The translations under genes were made by a program, and so were the position numbers. The notes beneath the pieces were generated by a model. The model did not search any database, was not told where the DNA came from, and saw only the letters and a program-made list of their open reading frames with translations. Positions 16,209 through 24,671 of a DNA stretch of 64,000 bases are shown piece after piece (within the stretch, counting starts at the first letter, position 1; every line of letters starts with the position of its first letter). Origin of the DNA: Amycolatopsis orientalis DSM 40040 = KCTC 9412 (GTDB lineage Bacteria > Actinomycetota > Actinomycetes > Mycobacteriales > Pseudonocardiaceae); contig NZ_ASJB01000064.1 of NCBI RefSeq assembly GCF_000478275.1, forward strand, positions 124,001 to 188,000, given 5' to 3'.

Positions 16209-17431
16209 CGGAGGTCCTTCACGATTCGGCCGGCCTTGAGAACGAGGACGGCATTGGCGGGGTCAGCGAACAGCTCCGGGTCTTCGACCGGGTTGCCGTT
16301 CCACAACACGAGGTCGGCCTGTGCGCCGGGAGCGATGACCCCGACTTGGCCGGACAGGCCGAGAATCCCGGCGTTGGTCTTGGTGGCCGCCACGAGAGCT
16401 TCCATCGGCGTCTCGAGTTCTGCGCGCAACCTGAGTTCTTCGCCTCGACGGCTCTGAGCAGGGCCGATGAGGTCGGAGCCCAGCCCGATCCGTACTCCGG
16501 CCTCCTTGGCGACGGCGAGCGCCTCGGTCATCCGCTCGCGAACACCCAGTACACGATCGCGGGTCGATTCGCCGAGGCCGGCTCCGGCGGTGTCGTGCAG
16601 GAGTTGCTCGACGACGGCGAACGTGGGCACGAGGGCGACGTCGCGAGCGGCCATCAGGGTGGCTGTGGACTCGTCGAGGTCGGTGCCGTGTTCGACACAG
16701 CGCGCCCCGGCCTCGACCGCGTTCCGGATGCCGTCGTTGTTGTGGGCGTGAACCGTCACGTAGGTGCTCCGTGCCGCGGCTTCCTGGACAGCGACGGCGA
16801 TCTCCTCGACGGTGAACTGGGTGTCGGTCAGCCGGTCGTGAGCGCCGACCACTCCGCCGGTCACGCAGAGCTTCAGGAAGGAGGCTCCGCGACGAAAGGC
16901 TTCGCGCACGTTGGCTCGCAGCTCATCCGCGTTGCCCGACATCATCGACAGGGCGCACAGCCCCGGAACGTGATGGCTGCTCCACAGCTCGGTGGGTTCC
17001 CAGTCGGCCCCGTAGTAGCCGTGCCCGCCGGTCTGGCACTGAACCGGTCCGCACGACAGGACGCGCGGCCCCCTGACCTTGCCCTTCGCGATCGTGGTGA
17101 CGAGGCCGCCGTCGACCCCGCCGGTGTCCCGGACGGTGGTGAAGCCGGCATCGAGCGCCGCGCCGGCCGTGGCGAAGATGTCCGCCGCGATCTCCGCGGC
17201 ACTGATCTGAAACGAGAACTGAGGCTGGATCGGACTCGACAAGCCCAAGTGGACGTGGGCGTCGATCAGGCCGGGCGTCATCGTCAGGCCTCCGGCATCG
17301 ATGCGCTCGTCGCTTGCGCCGGAGGCACCGACCTGGGTGATCTGCCCGTCTTCAAGAGTGACGTCGACGTCGACTGGGTCGCGACCCGACCCGTCCACGA
17401 CCGTCGCGCCGACTACCTGGACACGTCCCAC
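16205..17431 (-). CDS. Metal-dependent amidohydrolase (imidazolonepropionase/prolidase-like)
   Basis: A 408-aa member of the amidohydrolase superfamily. The metal-binding HxH is in MTPGLIDAHVHLGL, later ligands include VTVHAHNNDGI, RCVEHGTDL and the final Asp in RIGLGSDLIG, and the usual C-terminal beta segment GQADLVLWNGNPVEDPELF closes the barrel. Related enzymes hydrolyse cyclic amides or Xaa-Pro/Xaa-Arg dipeptides. I choose GTG 17431, 8 nt after a GGAGGG ribosome site (17440-17445), rather than the longer frame to 17470. It heads a three-gene operon and is divergent from a TetR gene, which probably controls it. Confidence 0.87.
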   Translation of the reverse strand: MGRVQVVGATVVDGSGRDPVDVDVTLEDGQITQVGASGASDERIDAGGLTMTPGLIDAHVHLGLSSPIQPQFSFQISAAEIAADIFATAGAALDAGFTTVRDTGGVDGGLVTTIAKGKVRGPRVLSCGPVQCQTGGHGYYGADWEPTELWSSHHVPGLCALSMMSGNADELRANVREAFRRGASFLKLCVTGGVVGAHDRLTDTQFTVEEIAVAVQEAAARSTYVTVHAHNNDGIRNAVEAGARCVEHGTDLDESTATLMAARDVALVPTFAVVEQLLHDTAGAGLGESTRDRVLGVRERMTEALAVAKEAGVRIGLGSDLIGPAQSRRGEELRLRAELETPMEALVAATKTNAGILGLSGQVGVIAPGAQADLVLWNGNPVEDPELFADPANAVLVLKAGRIVKDLR

Positions 17432-17519
17432 GAGTCGTTCCCTCCACCGTTGCGAGCCGGCTGCCACCATGTGCGAAGCACCAGGGCACCATCAGCCGTT
17501 CTTTTCCAATGGATAAACT

Positions 17520-18122
17520 GTGGGAGTGATCTTGTCAAGCGCGGAACGCAAGGGCGACGCACGCGAGCGTCTCCTGGCTCGGCTTCTCGACGCCTTCGAC
17601 GAGGACCTTCCCGCGCCGGAGGTGTCGCTTCGTGAGATCGCCGCCCGGGCCGGGACCAGCCACGCCCTCCTGCGATACCACTTCGGGTCACTCCCGGGCG
17701 TGTTGGCGGCCATGCTCACGGCACAGCGATCCCGGGACAACGAGGCGCTTTTCGAAGCCGCCCGGTGCGGCACCTTCGACGACCTCGTCGTGGCGATCTG
17801 GCAGACCTACACCCGGCCGGAGCAGCTGTCGCGTGTCCGCGGCTTCTTTCACGTGGTAGGACTCGCCGCGTACAGCCCACAGGACTTTCGTGAGTTCATC
17901 GACTCCCTCGACGACCTGACCACGATGCTGGCCTCGCTCGCGGAACGCGAAGGGCTCGACGTCAAGGAAGCGCTGACCCTGGCCTCCGTCACCATCGCCG
18001 CGATGCGTGGCCTGCTCCTCCAGGAGATCCTGACTCCTGGAGGAGCCTCGGAGGACGCGGTCGCCTTGATCCTGCGCATGAGCAAGAATCGGTCCGTTCC
18101 GCGCACGCGTCCAGGGCTTTGA
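17520..18122 (+). CDS. TetR-family transcriptional regulator
   Basis: A 200-aa TetR-type repressor. The N-terminal helix-turn-helix is VSLREIAARAGTSHALLRYHFGS (read in pieces), where SHALLRYHF is the recognition helix; the remaining helices form the ligand and dimer domain. The start is a GTG at 17520 (another in-frame GTG at 17526). It is divergent from the amidohydrolase operon with 88 nt between starts, the usual layout for a local repressor of the neighbouring catabolic genes. The intergenic gap is less GC-rich than the genes, but I could not define a clear palindromic operator. Confidence 0.87.
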   Translation: MGVILSSAERKGDARERLLARLLDAFDEDLPAPEVSLREIAARAGTSHALLRYHFGSLPGVLAAMLTAQRSRDNEALFEAARCGTFDDLVVAIWQTYTRPEQLSRVRGFFHVVGLAAYSPQDFREFIDSLDDLTTMLASLAEREGLDVKEALTLASVTIAAMRGLLLQEILTPGGASEDAVALILRMSKNRSVPRTRPGL

Positions 18123-18327
18123 GCAGGTAGTCGCCTTTCGCCACAACATGAGCTTTCTCGACTTCTACCTCCCGAACAATATCGGCGCCCGCTTCACACA
18201 GCATCGCCGTCTTCCATGGGTTTCTCGCAGCTTGCGGTCGCCGCGCGATCGTGTGACCGCACTGTGCAGACCGTTGATTCGTGCGAAGGCTGCTCAACGT
18301 GCGACGCGTGCGGACATACTCTGCGGC

Positions 18328-18750
18328 GTGGATCTCGTCATGTTCTTCACGGCCGTGGTCATGGCCGTCCTTATCGGCGTGTCGCTGCTGGTGGCGTTCA
18401 CCAGGAAAGGTTCGGTGGCCACGGTCGCGATGACCGCTCGGCGAATCAAGCTGCACACGGCGGCGCCGCCGCCGGAGATGGTCTATACCTGGCACACCCA
18501 GCACTGCCCGGCCGGGTATTCGGTCGAGGATCACGATGCCGCCCGCGGCATCGTGATCCTGGCGTCCCGACCGACGGCCTTCACATGGGGCTTCTTCTAC
18601 CCGGCTGTCATCCACGCCGAGGGCGCCGGGACGCGCGTGGACCTCGGGATCAAGTCGAAGCTGTTCCAGTACGGGCCGGGAGTTCGGTCGGTATTCGCTC
18701 ACGGCATCGGACATGTCCGGGTGGTGTCCATGGACACGGTCATGACGTAG
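18328..18750 (+). CDS. Small membrane-anchored protein of unknown function
   Basis: About 140 aa from GTG 18328. The N-terminus is one transmembrane helix (LVMFFTAVVMAVLIGVSLLVAF), followed by a basic patch and a 100-residue soluble part with alternating strands (ADLGIKSKL-like segments, WGFFYPAVIHAEGAG). I do not recognise the family. The frame is open further upstream to 18148 but that part looks noncoding and has no ribosome site. It stands alone between the TetR gene and a long stretch without genes. Confidence 0.5.
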   Translation: MDLVMFFTAVVMAVLIGVSLLVAFTRKGSVATVAMTARRIKLHTAAPPPEMVYTWHTQHCPAGYSVEDHDAARGIVILASRPTAFTWGFFYPAVIHAEGAGTRVDLGIKSKLFQYGPGVRSVFAHGIGHVRVVSMDTVMT

Positions 18751-18947
18751 CGATGGCGGGTCAACTGCTCGGTGATCACGGCATGCTGGACCGGCCCGCT
18801 GGTGTAGGTGAAAAGGTCCGACGACGGCTCAATGCGCTCCAGTACGTCCAGGACTCGCCGAGTCTTATGCGAGTGTCGTGAGGGCGGAGGCGAAACTCGA
18901 TCGCCATGGCACGTGCCCCGACATACGATCGCGAAGAGCCCGCCCAA

Positions 18948-18974
18948 GACGTACCTACCCGGTAAGGGTACGTC
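18948..18974. promoter_or_regulatory. Inverted repeat, possible operator
   Basis: Arms GACGTACC (18948-18955) and GGTACGTC (18967-18974) are perfect complements around an 11-nt centre that itself contains ACCCGGT. No gene start is close enough to assign it. It could be a protein-binding site of a lost promoter. Confidence 0.3.
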
Positions 18975-19256
18975 CTGCCCGTCGCATGGTGAGGGTGGTA
19001 GCCCGTTCGAGCCGGGCCGGGTCCGGGGAACTCACGCCTCGACGGGAGGTGTCGGGGTTCCCACCAACGCATTCATCGGCATGAGCGCGGGTCGGTCGTC
19101 CGTCATGCATCCTTATCGCGTGTCCGATGACCGATCCGAAGAGACTGGCGAGTCAATTCCGGACTGGCTGACGGAAGCCGGCCTCGACCCCGGTGTCCAC
19201 AAGACACCTTTCCGGATATATTTGTCCAACTTGAGCAGTTCGCGTGGTTTCGAGAT

Positions 19257-19308
19257 GGGGTCGTGAGTGATAAGTAGCGTTCTAACGCTCTTTATCACTC
19301 ACGACCCC
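19257..19308. repeat. Long palindrome, GTCGTGAGTG family (family A)
   Basis: A 52-nt inverted repeat with arms of 25 nt and a 2-nt loop, only two mismatches, outer end GGGGTCGTGAGTGATAA. Related copies lie at 55029-55076, 62349-62392 and 62537-62588. Here it stands in a gene-poor region. Confidence 0.8.
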
Positions 19309-19560
19309 CTTCAGGACCGTACTTCTAGGCATTGATCGGACACCGAGCCGTTGGTAACTATCCCTTGTGGACAGACATGGGACGCGCGGGCCGAACCGAC
19401 GTTCCCGAGGTCAGTCAGTCGCTCCTCGGCATGAGGGGACATTTGATGCCGTCGTGGACCTGGCCGCTATCGCGTTGATTCGTCGTCGAAATCCGGCGAA
19501 GCCGCCGACCGGGCGATCCCTGAATCGACTCATCACAGCCGGCGGTCTCCGGCACGCCGG

Positions 19561-20112
19561 TCAGCGGCGGACGCGGTAGCGGATGTGGGTGGCCTGCGGG
19601 GTGTCGATAACGCGAATGATGTCCAGGGTGGCGAGCGAGGGCAGGAGGTCGAAGAGCCGGCGGCCGGCACCGAGCAGCACCGGGATGTGATGGATCTGCA
19701 CCTCGTCGAGTACCCCTGCCTCGATCGCACGCTGCGCGACGTTTCCTCCGCGCACCTGGACATCCCGCTCCCCGGCGGCGGCTTTCGCCTGTGCCATGGC
19801 GCTTTCGATCCCGTCGGTCACGTAGGTCACCAGCGGGTAGTTCCACCGGGCGGCCGGGCCGGGTGGCCGGTGACTGGGTACGAAGATCGGGGCGCCGTTG
19901 TGGTCGCCGCCCCAGTGGTCCATGAGCTCGGCGGTCCGCCGTCCCGCGAGGACGGCACCGGCGGCGTTCCACTCGGCTTCGAATTGTCCGGCAGGCCCGC
20001 CGGCCGCGAACCAGTCGTGGAGCAGTTCGCCGTTCTCCCCGCCGAGGAAGTCGTGGGGATCGGCGATGTACCCGTCGAGTGACATTGACATGTCGAGGAT
20101 GGATTTGGACAC
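19561..20112 (-). CDS. Dihydrofolate reductase-like (RibD C-terminal domain) protein
   Basis: A 183-aa protein of the RibD-C/DHFR-like reductase family common as stand-alone proteins in actinomycetes. Typical segments are MSMSLDGYIAD near the start, GRRTAELMDHWGG, the phosphate-binding RGGNVAQRAIEAGVLDEVQIHHIPVLLG (shown in pieces) and GRRLFDLLP. They are NADPH-binding reductases of unknown substrate. GTG 20112 is chosen because a GGAGG site sits 5 nt upstream. It is a single gene, separated from the next by a strong palindrome. Confidence 0.85.
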   Translation of the reverse strand: MSKSILDMSMSLDGYIADPHDFLGGENGELLHDWFAAGGPAGQFEAEWNAAGAVLAGRRTAELMDHWGGDHNGAPIFVPSHRPPGPAARWNYPLVTYVTDGIESAMAQAKAAAGERDVQVRGGNVAQRAIEAGVLDEVQIHHIPVLLGAGRRLFDLLPSLATLDIIRVIDTPQATHIRYRVRR

Positions 20113-20257
20113 TTCGACCTCCGGTGGTCTCAAGTCAGCGGGCCGTCTGTGGGCGCCATCTGTCCAGGCGTCGAACGGCCGCTGCCGGATTCGACACGGC
20201 TCCCCGGAAATCTTGGACCGTTTTCTCGCGCCGGATGAAGGTCATTACCTCAAGCAA

Positions 20258-20293
20258 GCCCGGGAGGCGGCCGACGTCGGCCGCCTCCCGGGC
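20258..20293. terminator. Perfect 36-nt palindrome, probable terminator
   Basis: Eighteen-base arms (GCCCGGGAGGCGGCCGAC and its complement) meet with no loop. It lies 58 nt past the stop of the 70-aa gene on the minus strand and upstream of the DHFR-like gene. Confidence 0.7.
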
Positions 20294-20350
20294 GTTCAAG
20301 CCCCACTGACGCTGCTCGGCGTTCGAGGTCAGCGTTGTGGGCGGAACAGT

Positions 20351-20563
20351 TCAGTCCTGCAGACGACCGCGCAGCCGAGTGTGCACGGCGGCGGCGAACG
20401 CGTGCGGGTCCTTCGACGGATCGCCTGGGACGTCGACAGGGGTCACGGTCTGGCCTTCCTGGGCCTTGACTCCCGTCTGGGCGGTCTGGTCCTCGGCGGG
20501 GACGCTGAACCCGAGCACGTTGCCCTGGGCGTCATGGACGATGTCGATTCTGGCCATGGTCAT
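20351..20563 (-). CDS. Small protein of unknown function (70 aa)
   Basis: A 70-aa acidic to neutral protein starting MTMARIDIVHDAQGNVLGFSVP, with no membrane segment, ending in an arginine-containing helix. An AGGAGGAAATGACC-like ribosome site precedes the ATG. It follows the 87-aa gene by 9 nt on the same strand, so the two are cotranscribed. I recognise no family. Confidence 0.6.
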   Translation of the reverse strand: MTMARIDIVHDAQGNVLGFSVPAEDQTAQTGVKAQEGQTVTPVDVPGDPSKDPHAFAAAVHTRLRGRLQD

Positions 20564-20572
20564 TTCCTCCTA

Positions 20573-20836
20573 TTACCGGCTCGGGGCCGTGACGGCGGTG
20601 GGCTGGTAATAGACGTAGTCGGATCCATTGTTGCGCAGATGAACCCACAACGTGTTGTTCTTCGCCCACTCCTCGACGATCTGGATCGAGCCGTTGGCTG
20701 GGGACCAGGCCGTGGGGACGATGCTCATCCTCGACCAGTGTCCCCCGTCGAAGTTCCAGGTGAACCATCTCCACTCTTCCTGGCCGGGAGCCAACGCGAT
20801 GACCCCCCACTGGGTGAAATCAACTTGTACGGCCAT
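20573..20836 (-). CDS. Small beta-rich protein of unknown function (87 aa)
   Basis: An 87-aa protein from ATG 20836 (site GAAGGGA upstream), rich in Trp and aromatic residues (EEWRWFTWNFDGGHWSRMS, YVYYQPTAV), with no signal peptide. The pattern suggests a small beta-sandwich or lectin-like fold; no family is recognised. It is first in a two-gene unit with the 70-aa gene and divergent from the secreted peptide gene at 21107; a perfect palindrome lies between them. Confidence 0.6.
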   Translation of the reverse strand: MAVQVDFTQWGVIALAPGQEEWRWFTWNFDGGHWSRMSIVPTAWSPANGSIQIVEEWAKNNTLWVHLRNNGSDYVYYQPTAVTAPSR

Positions 20837-21026
20837 GGACTGATCCCTTCCGTGCCTTGGCGATGAACGTTGCGACTGCCCTCGATCCCGACGATCGCAG
20901 GGACCGGCGACGCGTATCCACGGCGATCGGGCACATGTGGGGGCAGGCGGAATCGCCCACGAAGGAACCCATCGCCTGCCGACCCCGATGTCTTGACGAG
21001 TCGAAGATCTCCTGCCACTGTGGGTG

Positions 21027-21049
21027 TGACATATGGTGAACATATGTCA
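21027..21049. promoter_or_regulatory. Perfect palindrome upstream of secreted peptide gene
   Basis: Arms TGACATATG (21027-21035) and CATATGTCA (21041-21049) around GTGAA, centred about 70 nt before the ATG at 21107 and in an AT-rich patch. It is shaped like a dimeric repressor operator; a related TGACA...TGTCA palindrome is at 40926-40950. Confidence 0.55.
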
Positions 21050-21106
21050 CAGGCACGAGTCCGCGTGGACTCGCCTGTCGCGAACTTGATCACTGAGGGG
21101 ATCACG

Positions 21107-21502
21107 ATGAGACGTTCTTTGACGGTATTCATCATCGCGTTGCTCGGCCTGATCGGAGGCGGCTTCGCGGCGAACGTGGCCAACGCGAGCGGGTTCGGCG
21201 AGATATGCAACAAACGGAGTGGCTGTGCCGCCGCGGATATGTCCTTCTCGAACCGTTCGGCCACGATCCAAGGCTACGTTTTCGACGACAAGAACGAAGG
21301 ATCGACGACCGTCATGTTCGAGTTCTACGCTGGAGGTGACATTTACAGCACCCAGACCCGGACCGCGAACCGGGAAAAGCGTTCGTTCAATTTCACCGAG
21401 GAGGGGCCGGTGGGCGGGTTTGATTTCATTCGCGCCTGGCTGATTTGGAACAGTGGCAGTGGTAGTTACAAATGGCTCGGTGATCATCGCAATCGGGGGT
21501 GA
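21107..21502 (+). CDS. Secreted small protein of unknown function (131 aa)
   Basis: The ATG at 21107 has a GAGGGG site 6 nt upstream. Residues 1-27 are a typical Sec signal peptide (MRRSLTVFIIALLGLIGGGF, cleavage probably after ANA). The mature part of about 104 aa has two close Cys (EICNKRSGCAAADMSF), likely one disulfide, followed by beta-strand-like alternating segments. No family is recognised. The palindrome upstream suggests regulated expression. Confidence 0.7.
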   Translation: MRRSLTVFIIALLGLIGGGFAANVANASGFGEICNKRSGCAAADMSFSNRSATIQGYVFDDKNEGSTTVMFEFYAGGDIYSTQTRTANREKRSFNFTEEGPVGGFDFIRAWLIWNSGSGSYKWLGDHRNRG

Positions 21503-21526
21503 CGCGTCACAGATCGCCTTGCTTGG

Positions 21527-22807
21527 ATGAACAGGTTCCCAGCGGCGCGGTCGCGTCGAGCGGAAGTCAACCTGTGCGGTAGGGATGTCGTCCTGGAGCC
21601 GGACGCGCCGTGGACATTTCGACGGCTATCGTTCCGTGTGCGCCCACCGACCTGGTTGAGAAAGATCGCCCCCGAAGTGGCCGACGTGCTACTCGCCGTG
21701 TTCATGATCTGGTTCACGGTCGAGGCGGGCTTCGCCGTCGAACTCCCCGGGTTCAGGCCGTTCGACGCGACCGGTGCCGTGCTGAGTGTGCTGGTGAACG
21801 CGCCGTTGGCGGTTCGGCGCCGGGCCCCGCTCACGGTCTTCGTCCTGTTGCTGGCCGGGTGGGCCGGTTATCTCATCCCCGGGTACTGGCCGGGCGTCAG
21901 CGCACTGGCACTGCTGCTCGGCCTGTACACCGTCGCCGCGCACCGGTCCCTTCCGGTGACGGCGGTGTGCGCCGCGGCGACGCTGGCGGGCGAGACGTAC
22001 ACGGCCTGTCACTCGCAGCTGATCGGTTCGACGTGGACGGCGGTGTTCCAGAGCGTGCTGCTGACCGGCGTCGCGTGGGGTTTCGGCGCCAACGCGGGGC
22101 GGCTCGCCCAGCGCAACGGCCAGCTGCGGGTGCTGACCGGGCAACTGCGCCGCGAGCAGGAAGACCGGGCGCGGCGGGCCGTGACGGAGGAGCGGGTCCG
22201 CACCGCACGCGAGCTGCATGACGTGGTGGCACACCATATGTCGGTCATCGCGGTGCAGGCGGAAATGGCGCGATACGTGTTCGATGCGGATCCGGCGGCC
22301 AGCCGGACGGCGCTGGACGTCATCGGCCGCACCAGCAGCGAGGGCTTGGACGAACTGCGGCGCATGCTGACGGTGTTGCGGTCTGGCGAGGACGACGACA
22401 CCTACGTACCCGCTCCCGGGTTGGAGGGACTGGAGGAGCTGGCGGCGAGAGTCGGCGCCGCCGGGGTGCACGTCGAGATTTCCGTGCGGGGGACGGTGCG
22501 TTCGCTGCCGGATGGGGTGGGACTCTGCGTCTATCGGGTCGTGCAGGAGGCGCTGACCAACGTGGTCAAGCACGCCCGTCCCGCCAGGGCGTGGGTGTCG
22601 CTGACCTACGGCGCGGAGGAGGTGTCGGTCCGGATCGCCGACGACGGCCGCTCCGAACGGTTCCAGGAGAGCGCCGGACACGGCATGATCGGCATGCGTG
22701 AACGCGCCGAACTGTACGGGGGGACACTCGTGGCCGGCGCGGGCGCGGAAGGGGGTTTCGTGGTGACGCTGGTGCTTCCGCTGGCGGCTGGGGGAGTCGG
22801 TTCATGA
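21527..22807 (+). CDS. NarL/LuxR-type two-component sensor histidine kinase
   Basis: A 426-aa membrane sensor kinase. Four to five hydrophobic segments occupy residues 45-190 (LLAVFMIWFTVEAGF, LLLAGWAGYLIPGYW and others). The HisKA_3 phosphoacceptor box is ARELHDVVAHHMSVIAVQAE and the HATPase domain has GLCVYRVVQEALTNVVKHA and GHGMIGMRERAELYGG. Such kinases phosphorylate a NarL-type regulator, here the next gene, whose ATG overlaps its stop by 4 bp. The start at 21527 is the only Met/Val start in frame before the first helix, but lacks a clear ribosome site. The signal sensed is unknown. Confidence 0.92.
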   Translation: MNRFPAARSRRAEVNLCGRDVVLEPDAPWTFRRLSFRVRPPTWLRKIAPEVADVLLAVFMIWFTVEAGFAVELPGFRPFDATGAVLSVLVNAPLAVRRRAPLTVFVLLLAGWAGYLIPGYWPGVSALALLLGLYTVAAHRSLPVTAVCAAATLAGETYTACHSQLIGSTWTAVFQSVLLTGVAWGFGANAGRLAQRNGQLRVLTGQLRREQEDRARRAVTEERVRTARELHDVVAHHMSVIAVQAEMARYVFDADPAASRTALDVIGRTSSEGLDELRRMLTVLRSGEDDDTYVPAPGLEGLEELAARVGAAGVHVEISVRGTVRSLPDGVGLCVYRVVQEALTNVVKHARPARAWVSLTYGAEEVSVRIADDGRSERFQESAGHGMIGMRERAELYGGTLVAGAGAEGGFVVTLVLPLAAGGVGS

Positions 22808-23469
22808 TCGAAGTGCTGGTCGTCGACGACCAGGATCTGGTCCGTGCCGGATTCGTCGCGCTGTTGCGGGTCGCGCCCGGCATCTCGGTCGTCGGCGAGG
22901 CCGCAGACGGACAGGAGGCCGTGGACCAGGCGGCGCGGCTGCGGCCCGACGTCGTCTTGATGGACATCCGGATGCCGGGGACGAACGGGGTGGTCGCGAC
23001 CGAACGCATCCTCGCCGCGGAAAGCGACCGCCCGACACGCGTTCTGGTGCTGACGACGTTCGACCTGGACGAGTACGTGTACGCGGCGTTGCGCGCGGGG
23101 GCTTCGGGTTTCCTGTTCAAGGACGTCCGCGCGGAACGACTGGTCGCCGCGATCCACACGATCGCGGCGGGGGAGCAGCTGTTCGCCCCGTCCGTCACGC
23201 GGCGGCTGATCGAGGCCTACACGAACCGGCCGGACCGGCCCGCCGCGGCGCGCGGACCCGGATTGGACTGCCTCACCGCACGGGAGACCGAGGTGCTGCG
23301 CCTGGTCGGCAAGGGGATGACCAACGGCGGTATCGCCGGCGAGCTGGTGGTGAGCGAGTCCACGGTGAAGACGCACGTGAACCGCGCGATGACGAAACTC
23401 GGCCTCTCCAGCCGCGCGCAGATCGTCGCACTGGCCTACGAGTCCGGTCTCGTCACGCCGGGTGCCTGA
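22804..23469 (+). CDS. NarL/FixJ-family response regulator
   Basis: A 221-aa regulator. The receiver domain has the acidic pocket VVDDQDLVR and the phospho-acceptor Asp in DVVLMDIRMPG, plus the Lys in FLFKDVRAE; the C-terminal LuxR helix-turn-helix is LTARETEVLRLVGKGMTN followed by VSESTVKTHVNRAMTKLGL. Partner of the upstream kinase (ATGA overlap). Its target genes cannot be read from the sequence. Confidence 0.95.
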   Translation: MIEVLVVDDQDLVRAGFVALLRVAPGISVVGEAADGQEAVDQAARLRPDVVLMDIRMPGTNGVVATERILAAESDRPTRVLVLTTFDLDEYVYAALRAGASGFLFKDVRAERLVAAIHTIAAGEQLFAPSVTRRLIEAYTNRPDRPAAARGPGLDCLTARETEVLRLVGKGMTNGGIAGELVVSESTVKTHVNRAMTKLGLSSRAQIVALAYESGLVTPGA

Positions 23470-23501
23470 GGCTTCCGGAAGGCGATCCCGGAAGCCTCAG
23501 G
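23465..23501. terminator. Bidirectional terminator hairpin
   Basis: A perfect 14-bp stem (CCTGAGGCTTCCGG and its complement) that overlaps the stop codon of the response regulator and ends 6 nt before the stop of the convergent chitosanase gene. Confidence 0.75.
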
Positions 23502-23506
23502 ACAGT

Positions 23507-24640
23507 TCATCGCCCGGCTTGCAGAGCCCGCCAGGTATTCGCGCCGGCGATCCCGTCGGCATCGAGCCCTCGGGAGGCTTGGTAGCCCTTGACGGCCGTG
23601 GTGGTCTTCGCGCCGAATTTGCCGTCGACGGTCAGATTCGCCGTGGTGGCGGCGTTGAGCGACCGCTGCAGCCGGAAAACGGCTTCACCGGACGAGCCGT
23701 CCTGAAGCTGCGGGGTGGTGCCGCGGGCCAGCAGCGCCGTCCAGGTGTGCGAGTCCACCGAACCCGACTCCGCGAGGCCCACCTGCGCCTGGAACCGCTT
23801 CACCGCGGCCACGGTCGCCGGATCGAGGACACCGCTCGGATCACCGGCACCCGTGTCCTGTCCGGCGGCCCGGAGCAGGCATTGCGCCGTCTTCACCTCG
23901 GCCCGGGTGACACCGGCTTCGAGCCGCGGATAAGGGCCGTCGACGCCGACGTTCGCGCAACCGCGGGAGCGGGACACCAGCTCGGTCGCGGCTCGCTTGC
24001 CCTCCGTGGCCGCGTCGGCGGCGTCGTGGATGGGCGACGCCTTGACCCCGGGGAAGACGATGTAGTCGACGACCCTGCCGGACACCCCGCCCGAACGCGG
24101 GTCGGGATTGATGCCGAGTGCCTTGGCCAGCGCGTAGGAGCCCTCGCCGATCGCACCCGCCGGGCCGACGTCGCCCACGACCGCATAGGCGACCCTGCCC
24201 TGGTAGACGACCGCGGCGACGGTGCCACCGGTGATGCCGGAGCGCGCGTAACTCCAGGTCGAGCTGATCCCGGGGACCACGATGTAGGGCAGTTTCTCGG
24301 CGTTGAGCGGTTTGCCGTCCGGCTGCGACCACGCGGTCTGCCCCTGCCAGGAGGGATCGGTCGCAGCGTTGCACTTCTCGGTGCGCTGCCCGTCGCAGTC
24401 GACCGTCATCCCGGACCGCCAGTGCACCGCGCCACCGGTCGCGCAGACGGGAACCGTGCGCGTGCCGCCGCTGCGCTCGGCGTACTTCCCGGCGGACACC
24501 TGCTGCGCGCAGTTCGCGACCACGGCGCTCAACTCGGCGCCGGTCGGATCGGCGACCGCGGTCGCGCTCGCCTGGTTCGCCGTCGCGAGGCCGCCGAGGA
24601 CCATCATGGCCATTCCCGCTATCGCCGTCTTCAGTCGCAT
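23507..24640 (-). CDS. Secreted GH75-type chitosanase with two peptidoglycan-binding domains
   Basis: A 377-aa secreted enzyme: signal peptide at 1-26 (MRLKTAIAGMAMMVLGGLAT...QASA), then a GH75 (fungal-type chitosanase) catalytic region at about 40-225 with the typical segments LPYIVVPG, VAYAVVGDVGPAGAIGEGSY and ALGINPDPRSGGV, and two PG_binding_1 repeats at about 235-375 (both with the AVKxFQ/YQ and G..G..TW.ALLA/ALQAG signature). GH75 enzymes hydrolyse chitosan. The wall-binding repeats are shared with four neighbours. It follows the NlpC/P60-like gene by 31 nt on the same strand. Confidence 0.88.
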   Translation of the reverse strand: MRLKTAIAGMAMMVLGGLATANQASATAVADPTGAELSAVVANCAQQVSAGKYAERSGGTRTVPVCATGGAVHWRSGMTVDCDGQRTEKCNAATDPSWQGQTAWSQPDGKPLNAEKLPYIVVPGISSTWSYARSGITGGTVAAVVYQGRVAYAVVGDVGPAGAIGEGSYALAKALGINPDPRSGGVSGRVVDYIVFPGVKASPIHDAADAATEGKRAATELVSRSRGCANVGVDGPYPRLEAGVTRAEVKTAQCLLRAAGQDTGAGDPSGVLDPATVAAVKRFQAQVGLAESGSVDSHTWTALLARGTTPQLQDGSSGEAVFRLQRSLNAATTANLTVDGKFGAKTTTAVKGYQASRGLDADGIAGANTWRALQAGR

Positions 24641-24671
24641 CGCACGCCTCTTCTCTGTCCACAGTGGAGTT

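Larger units (their letters stand above)
18751..19560. other. About 800 bp without a convincing gene
   Basis: No open frame here shows convincing codon use. A 48-codon frame from GTG 19120 to 19266 encodes an acidic peptide (MSDDRSEETGESIPDWLTEA...) that runs straight into a palindrome and could be a gene fragment. Two notable sites are present: an inverted repeat GACGTACC/GGTACGTC at 18948-18974 and the long palindrome at 19257-19308. Confidence 0.5.

Noticed and set aside
19367..19579. 70-codon plus-strand frame near the DHFR-like gene
   Set aside because: Arg/Pro-rich, no ribosome site, and ends inside the convergent real gene.
20857..21039. Small plus-strand frames before the secreted peptide gene
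   Set aside because: They lack ribosome sites and overlap the promoter region with the palindrome; the signal-peptide ATG at 21107 has a good site.
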